From the NCBI RefSeq assembly GCF_000739715.2, contig NZ_BBJC02000002.1:397502-461501 (forward strand): a DNA stretch of 64,000 bases, read 5' to 3'. The position numbers were made by a program, and so were the translations under genes. Origin of the DNA: Falsirhodobacter sp. alg1 (GTDB lineage Bacteria > Pseudomonadota > Alphaproteobacteria > Rhodobacterales > Rhodobacteraceae). Of this stretch, positions 9,885-18,930 are shown piece after piece; the stretch's first letter is position 1, and the number at the start of each line of letters is the position of its first letter. The notes below the pieces were generated by a model. It did no database searches. It was not told where the DNA came from and worked only from the letters and a program-made list of their open reading frames with translations.

Positions 9885-10816
9885 TACCAGCCTCCAAAGC
9901 CCCAGGGTTTCAGCGCGGCTTCGGCCAAAAACGCCCCGAAATGCAGGAAAAGATACATCAGCGAAAACCCGAAGACCTTTTTCTCGATCTTGTAGCTATC
10001 GGCCTCGGCTGCCGTTTCGTCACGCCGCCAGATGCACCAGCCGCCCCAGATGAACAAGGCGTTCAGCACCACCGCCACTGTCAGATAGATCGGCCCACCG
10101 ATGGAGGTGAAGGCAGCCCCGACAGCCAGCGGCGCCAGTAGCAGCGTATACACCAGCACATGCGCCCGCGTCACACGCCGCCCATGCGTCACCGTCAGCA
10201 TGGGCACCTTGGCCTTTGAATAATCGCTTTTCATGAACAGCGCGAGCGCCCAGAAATGCGGTGGCGTCCACATGAACACGATCGCGAACATCAGAATGCT
10301 CTCGATCGAGACTCCACCCGTAGCGACCGCCCAGCCGATCATGGGCGGAAAGGCCCCGGCGGCCCCACCGATCACGATGTTCTGCGGCGTGGAGCGTTTC
10401 AGCCACATCGAATAGATCACGACGTAGAAAAAGATCGTAAAGGCCAGGAATGCGCCCGCGAACCAGTTCGCGGTCACGCCCAGCATCACCACCGACAGGA
10501 CCGACAGCGTAAGGCCGAACCACATCGCCTCACCCGGGGTGACCCTGCCTGCGGGAATCGGCCGGCTTTGCGTCCGGGTCATCACCGCATCGATATCGGC
10601 GTCCCACCACATGTTCAGCGCACCCGAGGCCCCGCCTCCCAGTGCGATAAAGAAGATGGAGGCAAGCCCGACCACCGGATTGACCGATTGGGGTGCAACC
10701 AGCAGCCCGACAAAAGCGGTAAACACCACCAATGACATCACCCGCGGCTTCAGCAACGCGAAGTAATCGCGGATGCCGGCCTCGGGTGCGCCGTCGAAAC
10801 TGCGGATATCACTCAT
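9884..10816 (-). CDS. ctaB: Protoheme IX farnesyltransferase (heme O synthase)
   Basis: CtaB farnesylates heme b to heme o, the precursor of heme a for terminal oxidases. It is a multi-spanning prenyltransferase of 310 residues. The Asp-rich prenyl-diphosphate motif NMWWDADID is at 68-76, and the LKPRVMSLVV segment at 22-31 and the MWTPPHFWALAL segment near residue 184 are family hallmarks. It heads the minus-strand operon ctaB-coxF-SURF1-thrC and is divergent from tldD. In related genomes coxII lies upstream; here there are only 162 bases to tldD. Confidence 0.97.
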   Translation of the reverse strand: MSDIRSFDGAPEAGIRDYFALLKPRVMSLVVFTAFVGLLVAPQSVNPVVGLASIFFIALGGGASGALNMWWDADIDAVMTRTQSRPIPAGRVTPGEAMWFGLTLSVLSVVMLGVTANWFAGAFLAFTIFFYVVIYSMWLKRSTPQNIVIGGAAGAFPPMIGWAVATGGVSIESILMFAIVFMWTPPHFWALALFMKSDYSKAKVPMLTVTHGRRVTRAHVLVYTLLLAPLAVGAAFTSIGGPIYLTVAVVLNALFIWGGWCIWRRDETAAEADSYKIEKKVFGFSLMYLFLHFGAFLAEAALKPWGFGGW

Positions 10817-10978
10817 ACTGGCGGTCCTTGAAGATCGGCGCCTCGGTCAGGCTGGGCAGCACTTCTGACCCGGCCCCGCCTGTTGTGCAATGGGACATAT
10901 CGCCCAAGCAAGGCAAACTTAGCCGTTGTGACCACCGCCGCAACACACATATTGGTTCGGAAACCATTCTGCGAGGAT

Positions 10979-12403
10979 ATGATGACTGACAGCCCCTTCC
11001 GCCCCTTCGAAACTCTTCTGGACGAAGGGCAGGCGCTGTCGATCCTGCGTGACGCCGTTGCGGGCGCCGATGATGGCGAGATTTTTCTGGAACGGCGCCG
11101 ATCGGAGGCCCTGGTGCTGGATGATGGCCGGATCAAGACCGCCAGCTATGACGCCGCCGAGGGGTTCGGACTGCGCGCCGTGCGGGGCGAGGTTGCAGGA
11201 TATGCCCATTCCACGGAAGTGTCGGAACAATCGCTGCGTCGCGCTGCCGAAACCGCACGGCTTGCCGTGGGCGCAGGGGGCGGCACCCTCGCCCCGCCCC
11301 CTGTCGGCACCAATCGCCATCTGTATGCCGCAATCGATCCGATCGCCGATGCCGCCTTTGCTGTAAAGATCGATACGCTGCGCGAAATCGACGCCTATGC
11401 CCGGCAGCTTGATCCCAGCGTGATCCAGGTCTCGGCCACGCTTTCGGCCAGCGTTCAGGAAGTGGAAATCCTGCGCCCCGAAGGGCTGCGCCTGACCGAC
11501 ATGCGTCCGATGGCACGGATGAATGTATCCGTCATCGTGGAGCGCAACGGCCGCCGCGAATCCGGCGGCATGGGTGGCGGCGGGCGTCATGGCCTTCTGT
11601 CCCTGATGGACCCCACCCATTGGAAGCCGCTCGTGCAGGAGGCTGTCCGCATCGCCACCCTGAATCTCGATGCCGTTCCCGCCCCCGCCGGCGTTCTGGA
11701 TGTGGTACTGGGGGCAGGCTGGCCCGGCATTCTGCTGCATGAGGCGGTAGGCCACGGGCTGGAGGGGGACTTCAACCGCAAGAAGACCTCGGCCTTTGCC
11801 GGGCTGATGGGCCAGCGTGTCGCCGCACCGGGCGTCACCGTGCTGGATGACGGAACTTTGCCGGACCGGCGCGGATCGCTGACTGTGGATGACGAAGGCA
11901 CGCCCAGTGCGCGCAACGTGCTCATCGATGACGGGGTGCTCGTCGGGTACATGCAGGATCGCCAGAATGCCCGCCTGATGGGCGTGGAGCCAACCGGCAA
12001 CGGGCGCCGCGAAAGCTATGCCCATATTCCCATGCCACGGATGACCAACACCTATATGACGGGCGGAACCGAGGATCCGAAGGCGATCCTCTCCGGCTTG
12101 AAGGATGGCATCTATGCCGTCGGGTTCGGTGGCGGTCAGGTCGATATCACCAACGGCAAGTTCGTGTTTTCCTGCACCGAGGCCTACCGCGTCCGCAACG
12201 GCGTCGTGCAGGAACCTGTAAAGGGGGCCACGCTGATCGGTGACGGCGCAACCGCGCTTCGCCATATCCGGGCCATCGGCAATGACATGGCACTTGATCC
12301 GGGCATCGGCAATTGCGGCAAATCGGGGCAATGGGTGCCCGTGGGTGTAGGGCAACCTACCCTGATGATCGGCGGGCTGACGATTGGCGGCTCTGCCACC
12401 TGA
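10979..12403 (+). CDS. tldD: TldD family metalloprotease
   Basis: TldD forms a heterodimer with TldE/PmbA and degrades unfolded or modified peptides. The zinc motif HEAVGH is at residues 254-259 in the context LLHEAVGHGLEGDFNRKKTS. The protein of 474 residues starts at one of two adjacent ATG codons (10979 or 10982) after GCGAGG. The late GGGQVDITNGKFVFSCTEAY segment is also conserved in TldD. No pmbA is next to it. It is divergent from ctaB. Confidence 0.96.
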   Translation: MMTDSPFRPFETLLDEGQALSILRDAVAGADDGEIFLERRRSEALVLDDGRIKTASYDAAEGFGLRAVRGEVAGYAHSTEVSEQSLRRAAETARLAVGAGGGTLAPPPVGTNRHLYAAIDPIADAAFAVKIDTLREIDAYARQLDPSVIQVSATLSASVQEVEILRPEGLRLTDMRPMARMNVSVIVERNGRRESGGMGGGGRHGLLSLMDPTHWKPLVQEAVRIATLNLDAVPAPAGVLDVVLGAGWPGILLHEAVGHGLEGDFNRKKTSAFAGLMGQRVAAPGVTVLDDGTLPDRRGSLTVDDEGTPSARNVLIDDGVLVGYMQDRQNARLMGVEPTGNGRRESYAHIPMPRMTNTYMTGGTEDPKAILSGLKDGIYAVGFGGGQVDITNGKFVFSCTEAYRVRNGVVQEPVKGATLIGDGATALRHIRAIGNDMALDPGIGNCGKSGQWVPVGVGQPTLMIGGLTIGGSAT

Positions 12404-12436
12404 CCTGTCTGACCCTGCCCCGCCGTGCCCCGGATA

Positions 12437-14221
12437 TCAGCGGGGCGCGGCGTCCCACGTCCAATCCAGGGCGAAACGGTCCAGCACCTTCTGCGCGGCA
12501 TCCCGGTCCGCCCCGCCGACCCGCGCCACCAGCCCGCGATCCGGCGTTTCATCTACACGCAGAACCTGCGCCCCGGTTCCCTCCAGTGCCGCACCCAGAA
12601 CGCGCACGATCGCACGGCGTCGCAGGTCGGGTTTGAAGACCTTGCCCACCGCCGTCTTGGGCATTTCGGGCAGGATCTCGACCACCCGCGGACGTGCCAC
12701 ACGCTCTCCGATGCGACTATGGGCGAAATCGCGAAGCTCGGCCTCCGTCGCCTGCCCGCCCGAAACCAGTTCCACATAGGCGCACGGCACCTCGCCCGCA
12801 TGGTCATCGGGCTGGCCGATGGCCCCGACCATCGCCACATCGGGGTGGGCCATCAACGCCTCCTCGATTTCGGCAGGATCGATGTTGTGGCCGCCCCTGA
12901 TGATCAGATCCTTGGCCCGCCCGGTGATGAAGATATACCCGTCATCATCCATCCGCCCCAGATCCCCGGTCGCCAGCCACTCCCCCCGTGTTCCGGGGTT
13001 GGCCACATGGATTTCACCCGCCTCGAACCGCACATCGGTATAGGGCATGGCCAGACCGACGGAACCGACCTTCTTTTCCCCGTCGGGCGGGTTGGCCGCC
13101 ACCAGGCATGTCGCTTCCGTCAGGCCATACCCCTCGATTACCTCTACCCCCGCAACCTTGCGAAAGCGGTTGAACAGTTCCATGGGCAACGGGGCCGACC
13201 CCGAAAACACCACGCGCAGCGAGGAAAGATCCGCATCCACCTTGCGCTGCATCAGCACCGACAGGGCTGTCGGGACGGCAAACAGATAGGTGGCGCGATA
13301 ACGTTCGATCAGCTGCCACAAGGCATCGAAAACCCCCTCGCCGCGATATCCCGCAGGCGTCGGCAGCACCACATGCGCCCCGGTCGACAACGCACACATC
13401 ATTACGGGATAGGAGGCAAATACGTGAAAAAGCGGCAAGGGGCAGAGGATCGTATCCTGCGCCGTGAACAGCAGCCTTCGTCCGACCCAACCGTTATAGA
13501 TCATTCCCGACATCCAGTGCCGCACCAGCTTCGGTGTGCCTGTGGTGCCGCCCGTATGGAAAATGGCGGCAATACGGTCCCCCCGGTCATCAGGAAATGC
13601 GGGCATTACAGGCTGTTGGGCGATGGCGGTGCTGAAGGCCATAATCCTTGCCCGGTGGCGCACCCTGTGGCGGGGCCGGATCAACGGCACGATCCATGAC
13701 CGGGGCGGCGCCAGATAGGGTCGCAGATCCACCTCCAGCACCGTGCGCACCTGTGGCGCATGTTCCAGGGCCTTTGCCACACGTGCCGCGATATCGGATT
13801 TGGGAAACGCCTTCAGCGTCACCACGACCTTGGCCCCCGTGTCCCGCAGGATCGCCGCGATCTGCGCCGAGGATTGCAGCGGATTGATCGGAACAACCAC
13901 CCCCGCCATGACCGCGCCCAGATGGGCAACAACCGTTTCGACCGCGTTGGGCATCACCAGTGCCACGCTGTCCTCCGGCCCCACGCCCAGCGCCCGGAAC
14001 AGGTTTGCCGCCTGCCCCGCCCGTTGCCGCAGATCGGTCCACGTCAGCGTCACACAGCGGGAGGCAGGATCCGCCAGCAGCTGGAAGCTTAGCGCAGGGC
14101 GGTCGCCATGTGCCGCCACGACCTCATCCAGCGCCGCACGGATGGTGGCGGGGCGCGGCTGCTCGTCCCACGTCCCCTCCGCCTCTATCCGGATACGGTC
14201 GTCACGTGTTGCAAAGGCCAT
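12437..14221 (-). CDS. AMP-dependent acyl-CoA synthetase
   Basis: An adenylate-forming ligase of 594 residues that activates a carboxylic acid with ATP and transfers it to CoA. Motifs: the ATP loop HTGGTTGTPK at 222-231, GYGLTEAT in the middle, TGDLGRMDDDGYIFITGRAKDLI leading into the hinge, and PKTAVGKVFK near the C-terminus with the catalytic lysine. An Arg-rich stretch (about 182-192, IRPRHRVRHRARI) before the ATP loop is unusual. The chain beyond the catalytic Lys is long (about 70 residues), so the carboxyl end has an added segment. The substrate is unknown; medium- or long-chain fatty acid is likely. Tail to tail with tldD; 30 bases after the ABC exporter. Confidence 0.9.
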   Translation of the reverse strand: MAFATRDDRIRIEAEGTWDEQPRPATIRAALDEVVAAHGDRPALSFQLLADPASRCVTLTWTDLRQRAGQAANLFRALGVGPEDSVALVMPNAVETVVAHLGAVMAGVVVPINPLQSSAQIAAILRDTGAKVVVTLKAFPKSDIAARVAKALEHAPQVRTVLEVDLRPYLAPPRSWIVPLIRPRHRVRHRARIMAFSTAIAQQPVMPAFPDDRGDRIAAIFHTGGTTGTPKLVRHWMSGMIYNGWVGRRLLFTAQDTILCPLPLFHVFASYPVMMCALSTGAHVVLPTPAGYRGEGVFDALWQLIERYRATYLFAVPTALSVLMQRKVDADLSSLRVVFSGSAPLPMELFNRFRKVAGVEVIEGYGLTEATCLVAANPPDGEKKVGSVGLAMPYTDVRFEAGEIHVANPGTRGEWLATGDLGRMDDDGYIFITGRAKDLIIRGGHNIDPAEIEEALMAHPDVAMVGAIGQPDDHAGEVPCAYVELVSGGQATEAELRDFAHSRIGERVARPRVVEILPEMPKTAVGKVFKPDLRRRAIVRVLGAALEGTGAQVLRVDETPDRGLVARVGGADRDAAQKVLDRFALDWTWDAAPR

Positions 14222-14251
14222 GGGCGCATCCTCCGCGCTGTGGGAACCCGA

Positions 14252-16027
14252 TCAACTGTCGGTGTTGAACTGCAATCGTGCAAGCCGTGCGTAAAGCGCG
14301 CCTTCGGCGATCAGGCTTTCATGCGTGCCTTGGGCAACAATCCGCCCCTGTTCCATCACGACGATCCGATCCGCCTTCTTCACCGTGGCAAGACGGTGGG
14401 CGATCACGATCACGGTGCGCCCTGCGGCCAGCCGCTCCATCGCCTGCTGCACGGCCGCCTCGGATTCCGCATCCAGTGCAGATGTCGCCTCATCCAGCAG
14501 CAGGATCTTCGCATCGCGCAGGATGGCGCGGGCAATGGCGATACGCTGTTTCTGCCCCCCGGACAGCATCACCCCGCGCTCTCCGACCCATGTGTCATAT
14601 TCATCAGGCAATGCCGTCAGGAAATCATGGGCAGCCGCAGCGCGGGCAGCGTCCTCCACCTCGGCATCGGTCGCTTCGGGGCGTCCGAACCGGATGTTGT
14701 CACGGGCCGAAGCGGCAAAGATCACCGGATCCTGAGGAACCAGCGCCACATCTCGGCGGAAATCGGCACGGGCCATATCGGTCAGCGCCACGCCATCGAT
14801 GCAGATGCGACCGCCCTGCGGATCATAGAACCGCATCAACAGCTGCAGCACCGTCGTCTTACCGGCCCCCGAAGGGCCGACCAGCGCGACGGTCTCTCCG
14901 GGATTGACGGTCAGCACCATATCCTCCAGCGCCGCCTGTGTCGGACGCTGAGGATATCTGAAGTCCACATGCTCGAACGAGATTTGTCCGCGGACCGGCC
15001 GCGACATGGCAACCGGATCGGCAGGATCGATTACGGTATCCTCGGCCTGCAACAGCTCGCTCAGCCGCTCCGTGGCCCCGGCCGCACGCTGCAATTCACC
15101 CCAGATTTCGGACAGCGCCCCTACTGCTCCGGCAACAAGCACCGAATAGATGACGAATTGAACCAGTTCCCCCGTGGTCATCCCTTCGGCGCGCACATCG
15201 CGGGCACCGACCCACAGGACGCCCACCACGCCGGCGAAGACCAAAAAAATCACGATCATCGTCATGATGGCCCGCGTGGCGATACGTTTGCGGGCAGATG
15301 CAAAGGCCCGTTCGTTCAGATCGGAAAACCGGGCGCGAACCGCCCCTTCCTGGGTGAAGGCCTGAACGGTGGCGCTGGATTGCAGCATTTCCGCCGCATT
15401 GCCCGAGGATTTGGCAATCCACTCCTGATTGTCCCGGCCATACACCCGCAGCCTGCGCCCCATCACCACGATCGGCACCACGACCGCCGGGACCAGCAAC
15501 AGCACAAGGCCCGTCAGCTTGGGCGCGGTAAAGACCATCAGGACCAGACCGCCGATCAGCATCAGCAGGTTCCGCAGCGCAATGGAAACGGAAGATCCGA
15601 TGACCGACAGGATCAGCGTGGTATCGGTCGTCAGGCGGGAAATGACCTCTCCCGTCATGATATTCTCGAAGAAGGCCGGGCTCATCCCTGTCACACGGTC
15701 GAACAACGCACGACGGATGTCGGCCACCACCCTCTCTCCCAGCCGGGTTACCAGATAGTACCGCGCACCCGTCCCCACGGCCAGCAGCGCCGCAATTCCC
15801 AGAAACGCCAGAAAATAATCGTCCAGCAACTGTTCCGTGCTGGTGCCGAAGGCATCCACGACCCGCCGTGTGGCGATGGGCAGCGTCAGACTTGCCCCGG
15901 CCGTTGAAACCAGCGCAAACAGAACCCCTGCAACCATCCATCGATAGGGGCGCAAGAACGGGACCAGCGCCCGAAGCGCCCCCATTTTGCGGGAAGGTGC
16001 GCGGTCGGTATTGCTGCTTCTGGCCAT
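14252..16027 (-). CDS. ABC exporter, fused membrane and ATPase domains (MsbA/ABCB type)
   Basis: A half-transporter of 591 residues that should work as a dimer at the inner membrane. Six membrane helices lie in residues 25-310. The nucleotide-binding domain has Walker A GPSGAGKT at 384-391, the Q-loop at VPQDP, signature LSGGQ at 488-492, Walker B ILLLDE at 508-513 and the H-loop IAHRLAT. The sequence resembles lipid or drug exporters annotated as MsbA-like in alphaproteobacteria. The next gene on the strand is an acyl-CoA synthetase 30 bases away, which hints at lipid handling. Cargo cannot be read. Confidence 0.92.
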   Translation of the reverse strand: MARSSNTDRAPSRKMGALRALVPFLRPYRWMVAGVLFALVSTAGASLTLPIATRRVVDAFGTSTEQLLDDYFLAFLGIAALLAVGTGARYYLVTRLGERVVADIRRALFDRVTGMSPAFFENIMTGEVISRLTTDTTLILSVIGSSVSIALRNLLMLIGGLVLMVFTAPKLTGLVLLLVPAVVVPIVVMGRRLRVYGRDNQEWIAKSSGNAAEMLQSSATVQAFTQEGAVRARFSDLNERAFASARKRIATRAIMTMIVIFLVFAGVVGVLWVGARDVRAEGMTTGELVQFVIYSVLVAGAVGALSEIWGELQRAAGATERLSELLQAEDTVIDPADPVAMSRPVRGQISFEHVDFRYPQRPTQAALEDMVLTVNPGETVALVGPSGAGKTTVLQLLMRFYDPQGGRICIDGVALTDMARADFRRDVALVPQDPVIFAASARDNIRFGRPEATDAEVEDAARAAAAHDFLTALPDEYDTWVGERGVMLSGGQKQRIAIARAILRDAKILLLDEATSALDAESEAAVQQAMERLAAGRTVIVIAHRLATVKKADRIVVMEQGRIVAQGTHESLIAEGALYARLARLQFNTDS

Positions 16028-16148
16028 GATCTGTCCTTCGTCACGCTACGGTGGGGGTGTAGGCCGGTGACTGCGGATCGGCAAGCCTCTTGCCGTCGGG
16101 GGCTTTGGCATGGCACCACCAACCCGATGATAATGAAGGAGTGCGTCC

Positions 16149-17108
16149 ATGAATATCGAGATGATCGAAGCCGCCGCCGGACGGGGGCGCGGGTATATCC
16201 GCCGGACGCCGTTGCTGAACTCCCCCCTGCTGGACGCCGTGGCCGGACGTCGCGTCTTCGTAAAGGCGGAATGCCTGCAGGTGACCGGATCCTTCAAGTT
16301 TCGCGGGGCATGGTCGGCCATCTCCGCGCTGGCGCCGGATGTGCGCGCGCGCGGGATCATCGCATTTTCCTCAGGCAATCACGCGCAGGGCGTGGCGCGA
16401 GCGGCGCAGATGCACGAGGTGCCGGCGGTGATCATCATGCCCGCCGACGCCCCCGCTCAAAAGATCGCGAACACGCGGGCCTATGGGGCCGAAGTGGTGC
16501 TGTATGACCGCTACACACAAAGCCGCGAGGCAATCGGCGAGGCCCTGGCCGCCGAACGCGGGCTGACACTGGTGCGCCCCTATGACGAACCGCAGGTAAT
16601 TGCCGGTCAGGGCACCATGGGTCTGGAAATTGCGGAACAGGCGCATGAGGCCGGCATATCGAAGGCCGATGTCATCGTCTGCTGCGGTGGCGGCGGCTTG
16701 ACCTCTGGCACAGCCCTGGCGCTAGAGGGGTCTGCCCTGCGGGTCCGTCCGGCCGAACCCGCCGGTTTTGACGACACCGCCCGTTCGCTGGCTGCGGGCC
16801 GGATCCTGAGCAACGACGCCGGGCGATCCATCTGCGATGCGATTGTCACGCCCGAGCCGGGACAGCTGACATTTCCGATCCTGAAGCGGCTGGCCGGACC
16901 TGGGCTGGTTGTCACCGACGAACAAGCGCTTCGCGCAATGGCGCTTGCCTTTCTGCACCTGAAGATCGTGATCGAACCGGGCGGTGCCGTGGCGCTGGCG
17001 GCGGCCCTGTTCAACGGGGATGATATAGAGGGTGATACCGTGATCTGCGTCGCCTCGGGCGGGAACGTTGATCCGGAGATGTTTGCACGCGCCCTGGATA
17101 CCCTATGA
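16149..17108 (+). CDS. Threonine/serine dehydratase-like PLP enzyme
   Basis: A fold-type II PLP enzyme of 319 residues without a regulatory ACT domain. Lys50 in GSFKFRGA is the Schiff-base lysine; SSGNHAQG at 74-81 binds the substrate carboxylate; a GGGGL phosphate-binding loop follows near residue 180. This is the pattern of catabolic threonine dehydratase, serine racemase and threo-3-hydroxyaspartate ammonia-lyase, which cannot be separated by eye. The next gene overlaps by 4 bases, so the two are translated together. It is divergent from the ABC exporter. Confidence 0.87.
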   Translation: MNIEMIEAAAGRGRGYIRRTPLLNSPLLDAVAGRRVFVKAECLQVTGSFKFRGAWSAISALAPDVRARGIIAFSSGNHAQGVARAAQMHEVPAVIIMPADAPAQKIANTRAYGAEVVLYDRYTQSREAIGEALAAERGLTLVRPYDEPQVIAGQGTMGLEIAEQAHEAGISKADVIVCCGGGGLTSGTALALEGSALRVRPAEPAGFDDTARSLAAGRILSNDAGRSICDAIVTPEPGQLTFPILKRLAGPGLVVTDEQALRAMALAFLHLKIVIEPGGAVALAAALFNGDDIEGDTVICVASGGNVDPEMFARALDTL

Positions 17109-17872
17109 GCCTGCTGCTACTACCCGAGCTTGCCCTGTCTTATGAACAGGGCGGCGATCCGTCTGCCGCCCCTGTCGTTCTGCTGCACGGCATCGGAATG
17201 GCGGCGGATTACTGGGACCCCATTCTGCACCGGCTGTCCGCATGGCGGGTGATCCGCCCTGAAATGCGCGGCCATGGGGCGTCGGGCCTGCCAGACGGGA
17301 CGTTCGGCCTCGGCGCCCTTGTCCGGGATGTGGAGGCGGTTCTGGATGCGCTTGGCGTGCGGGATGCTGTGGTGTTGGGCCATGGCCTTGGCGGGCTGGT
17401 TGCACAGGCATTGGCAGTCAAGCGGCTGGATCTGGTACGAGGGTTGATCCTGTCCCATACTGCGGCCCGTCTGCCCCTTGCAGCGGATTTGCGGCAGGTG
17501 GCCGAAGGCACAGCTCCCCTGGCCGACACCCTGCTGCCCCGCGCCTTTGCCCGCAAGGACAGAACGACACAAGCGGCGCAAAACTATGCAGCCATGCTTG
17601 CCCGGACAGATGCCACCGCCGGCAGTGCGTGTCTTGCGGCACAAGCCAGCGCAGACCTTTATACGACCACAGCCACCCTTACCCTGCCCACGCATATCAT
17701 CGCGGGGATGCATGACGCCCTGGTGCCCCCCGATCTTGCCCAGGAAACCACCGATCTGATCCGGGGCGCAAGCTATACGATGTTGCGGAACAGCGGCCAT
17801 GCCAGCGCATTGGACGCGCCCGACGCCTATGCGGATGAAATTATCGCATTCCTGCACAAGACCGGGCATTGA
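17105..17872 (+). CDS. Alpha/beta hydrolase homologue with Gly at the nucleophile position
   Basis: The 255-residue protein has the alpha/beta hydrolase plan: oxyanion-hole HGIG near residue 28, an Asp in AGMHDALVPP (Asp204) and a His in NSGHASALDAP (His232). The nucleophile elbow reads GHGLGG at 92-97 where active relatives (3-oxoadipate enol-lactonase type) have GHSLGG. The codon at 17384-17386 is GGC; one base change from AGC would explain the loss. As written, the catalytic triad lacks its Ser, so it may be inactive, have another role, or the base may be an error. Overlaps the dehydratase stop (ATGA). Confidence 0.88.
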   Translation: MSLLLLPELALSYEQGGDPSAAPVVLLHGIGMAADYWDPILHRLSAWRVIRPEMRGHGASGLPDGTFGLGALVRDVEAVLDALGVRDAVVLGHGLGGLVAQALAVKRLDLVRGLILSHTAARLPLAADLRQVAEGTAPLADTLLPRAFARKDRTTQAAQNYAAMLARTDATAGSACLAAQASADLYTTTATLTLPTHIIAGMHDALVPPDLAQETTDLIRGASYTMLRNSGHASALDAPDAYADEIIAFLHKTGH

Positions 17873-17902
17873 CCGGCATCCGAACGCCACTACCTGATGG
17901 GT

Positions 17903-18064
17903 ATGACAGATTTCATCCGTATCATAATCGCCATCTTGCTTCCGCCGCTCGGTGTGTTTCTGCAGGTGGGTCTGCGTGGGGCCTTCTGGCTGAATATCCT
18001 GCTGACCCTTCTGGGATATATCCCCGGTATCGTGCATGCAGTCTGGATTATCGCGCGGCGATAA
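17903..18064 (+). CDS. YqaE/Pmp3 family small membrane protein
   Basis: A 53-residue protein starting MTDFIRIIIAILLPPLGVFL, with the family core PPLGVFLQ (residues 14-21) and GYIPGIVHAVWII at the end. It has two membrane helices separated by a short loop (GLRGAFWLN). Family members, such as yeast Pmp3, affect membrane potential and stress tolerance; the bacterial role is not firm. An in-frame ATG at 17897 would add two residues. A hairpin follows at once. Confidence 0.92.
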   Translation: MTDFIRIIIAILLPPLGVFLQVGLRGAFWLNILLTLLGYIPGIVHAVWIIARR

Positions 18065-18068
18065 CTCT

Positions 18069-18092
18069 TGCGTCGGCCCTTTGGCCGACGCA
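18069..18092 (+). terminator. Hairpin after the Pmp3-like gene
   Basis: Arms TGCGTCGGCC (18069-18078) and GGCCGACGCA (18083-18092) pair perfectly around CTTT and are followed by TTAATT. It starts 4 bases after the stop codon. A weak U-run makes it a probable terminator. Confidence 0.75.
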
Positions 18093-18102
18093 TTAATTCC
18101 GC

Positions 18103-18564
18103 ATGACAGTCAGCATCGACCCCGAATCCCCGTTGAACCCCGATGTCGCGCTTCTGCTGGAGCGTCATGCATTTGCGATGAATGCGGATACCCCACCCGA
18201 ATATAATTTCATGCTGGATTCCAAAGCGCTGGCTGCCCCCGACATTTCGTTTTTCGTGCTGCGTGAGGATGGAGTGCCGTGCGCCATGGGGGCAATCAGG
18301 ATATTTGACGGGGACCACGCAGAGATCAAATCGATGCACGTCCTGTCAGAGGCGCGCGGCCGTGGATATGCCCGCCAGATCCTGCTGCACCTGATGGACA
18401 AGGCCCGTGAAGCCGGTTGCAGCAACGTCAGCCTGGAAACCGGCACGCAAGACAGCTTCGTTGCCGCACGCGCCCTTTATGCCGCTGCCGGATTTGCAGA
18501 TTGCCCGCCCTTTGGCAGCTATCAGGAAAGCCCCTACAGCCAATTCATGACATCAGCGCTTTGA
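18103..18564 (+). CDS. GNAT family N-acetyltransferase
   Basis: A compact acetyltransferase of 153 residues. Motif A is visible as EIKSMHVLSEARGRGYARQILLHLM, with the acetyl-CoA pyrophosphate loop RGRGYAR at 85-91. Motif B follows as ARALYAAAGFADCPPFGSY near the C-terminus. This C-terminal pattern (YAAAGF...PFGSY) resembles stand-alone GNATs annotated as PhnO or ElaA-like; the substrate is unknown. It lies between a hairpin and a tRNA gene and is probably transcribed alone. Confidence 0.92.
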   Translation: MTVSIDPESPLNPDVALLLERHAFAMNADTPPEYNFMLDSKALAAPDISFFVLREDGVPCAMGAIRIFDGDHAEIKSMHVLSEARGRGYARQILLHLMDKAREAGCSNVSLETGTQDSFVAARALYAAAGFADCPPFGSYQESPYSQFMTSAL

Positions 18565-18607
18565 ACCGCTTGCACATGACGGGGCGCACCCGTTAAAGAA
18601 AACCCGT

Positions 18608-18684
18608 GGCCCCGTAGCTCAACTGGATAGAGCAAGCGCCTTCTAAGCGCTAGGTTCCGGGTTCGATTCCTGGCGGGGTCGCCA
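18608..18684 (+). tRNA. tRNA-Arg (anticodon UCU)
   Basis: The 77-base sequence with encoded CCA folds as a standard cloverleaf. Acceptor GGCCCCG pairs with CGGGGTC (one G-U). D-stem GCTC/GAGC, anticodon stem AGCGC/GCGCT with loop CTTCTAA, so anticodon TCT reads AGA arginine codons. The T-arm is GGTTCGATTCC. An accessory, AT-rich stretch begins downstream of its 3' end. Confidence 0.97.
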
Positions 18685-18930
18685 TTCGGCGGGCACCTTA
18701 TGGTTACCCTCGGGCCTCCATTTTGACGCGTCTCCTTCAGGCTACCTGATGATCAATCCGATGTTGGTAGGCTGTCGTTGATGGACAAGCACCACGGGTC
18801 GTGGCCATTCCGTTATAGAAGCACCCAAACAATCGGTCAGGTAAAGGACGTAGATTGGCCTTTGCCGAGTAGCCGGCGTGTGCGGTAACCGCCTGCTTCG
18901 GGGATGGGTGCCAGGGCCGGATGTCCGAAA
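18685..18930. other. Non-coding gap after tRNA-Arg
   Basis: No convincing gene, no transposase signature and no copy of the tRNA 3' end were found here. It marks the left side of the accessory stretch. Confidence 0.4.
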
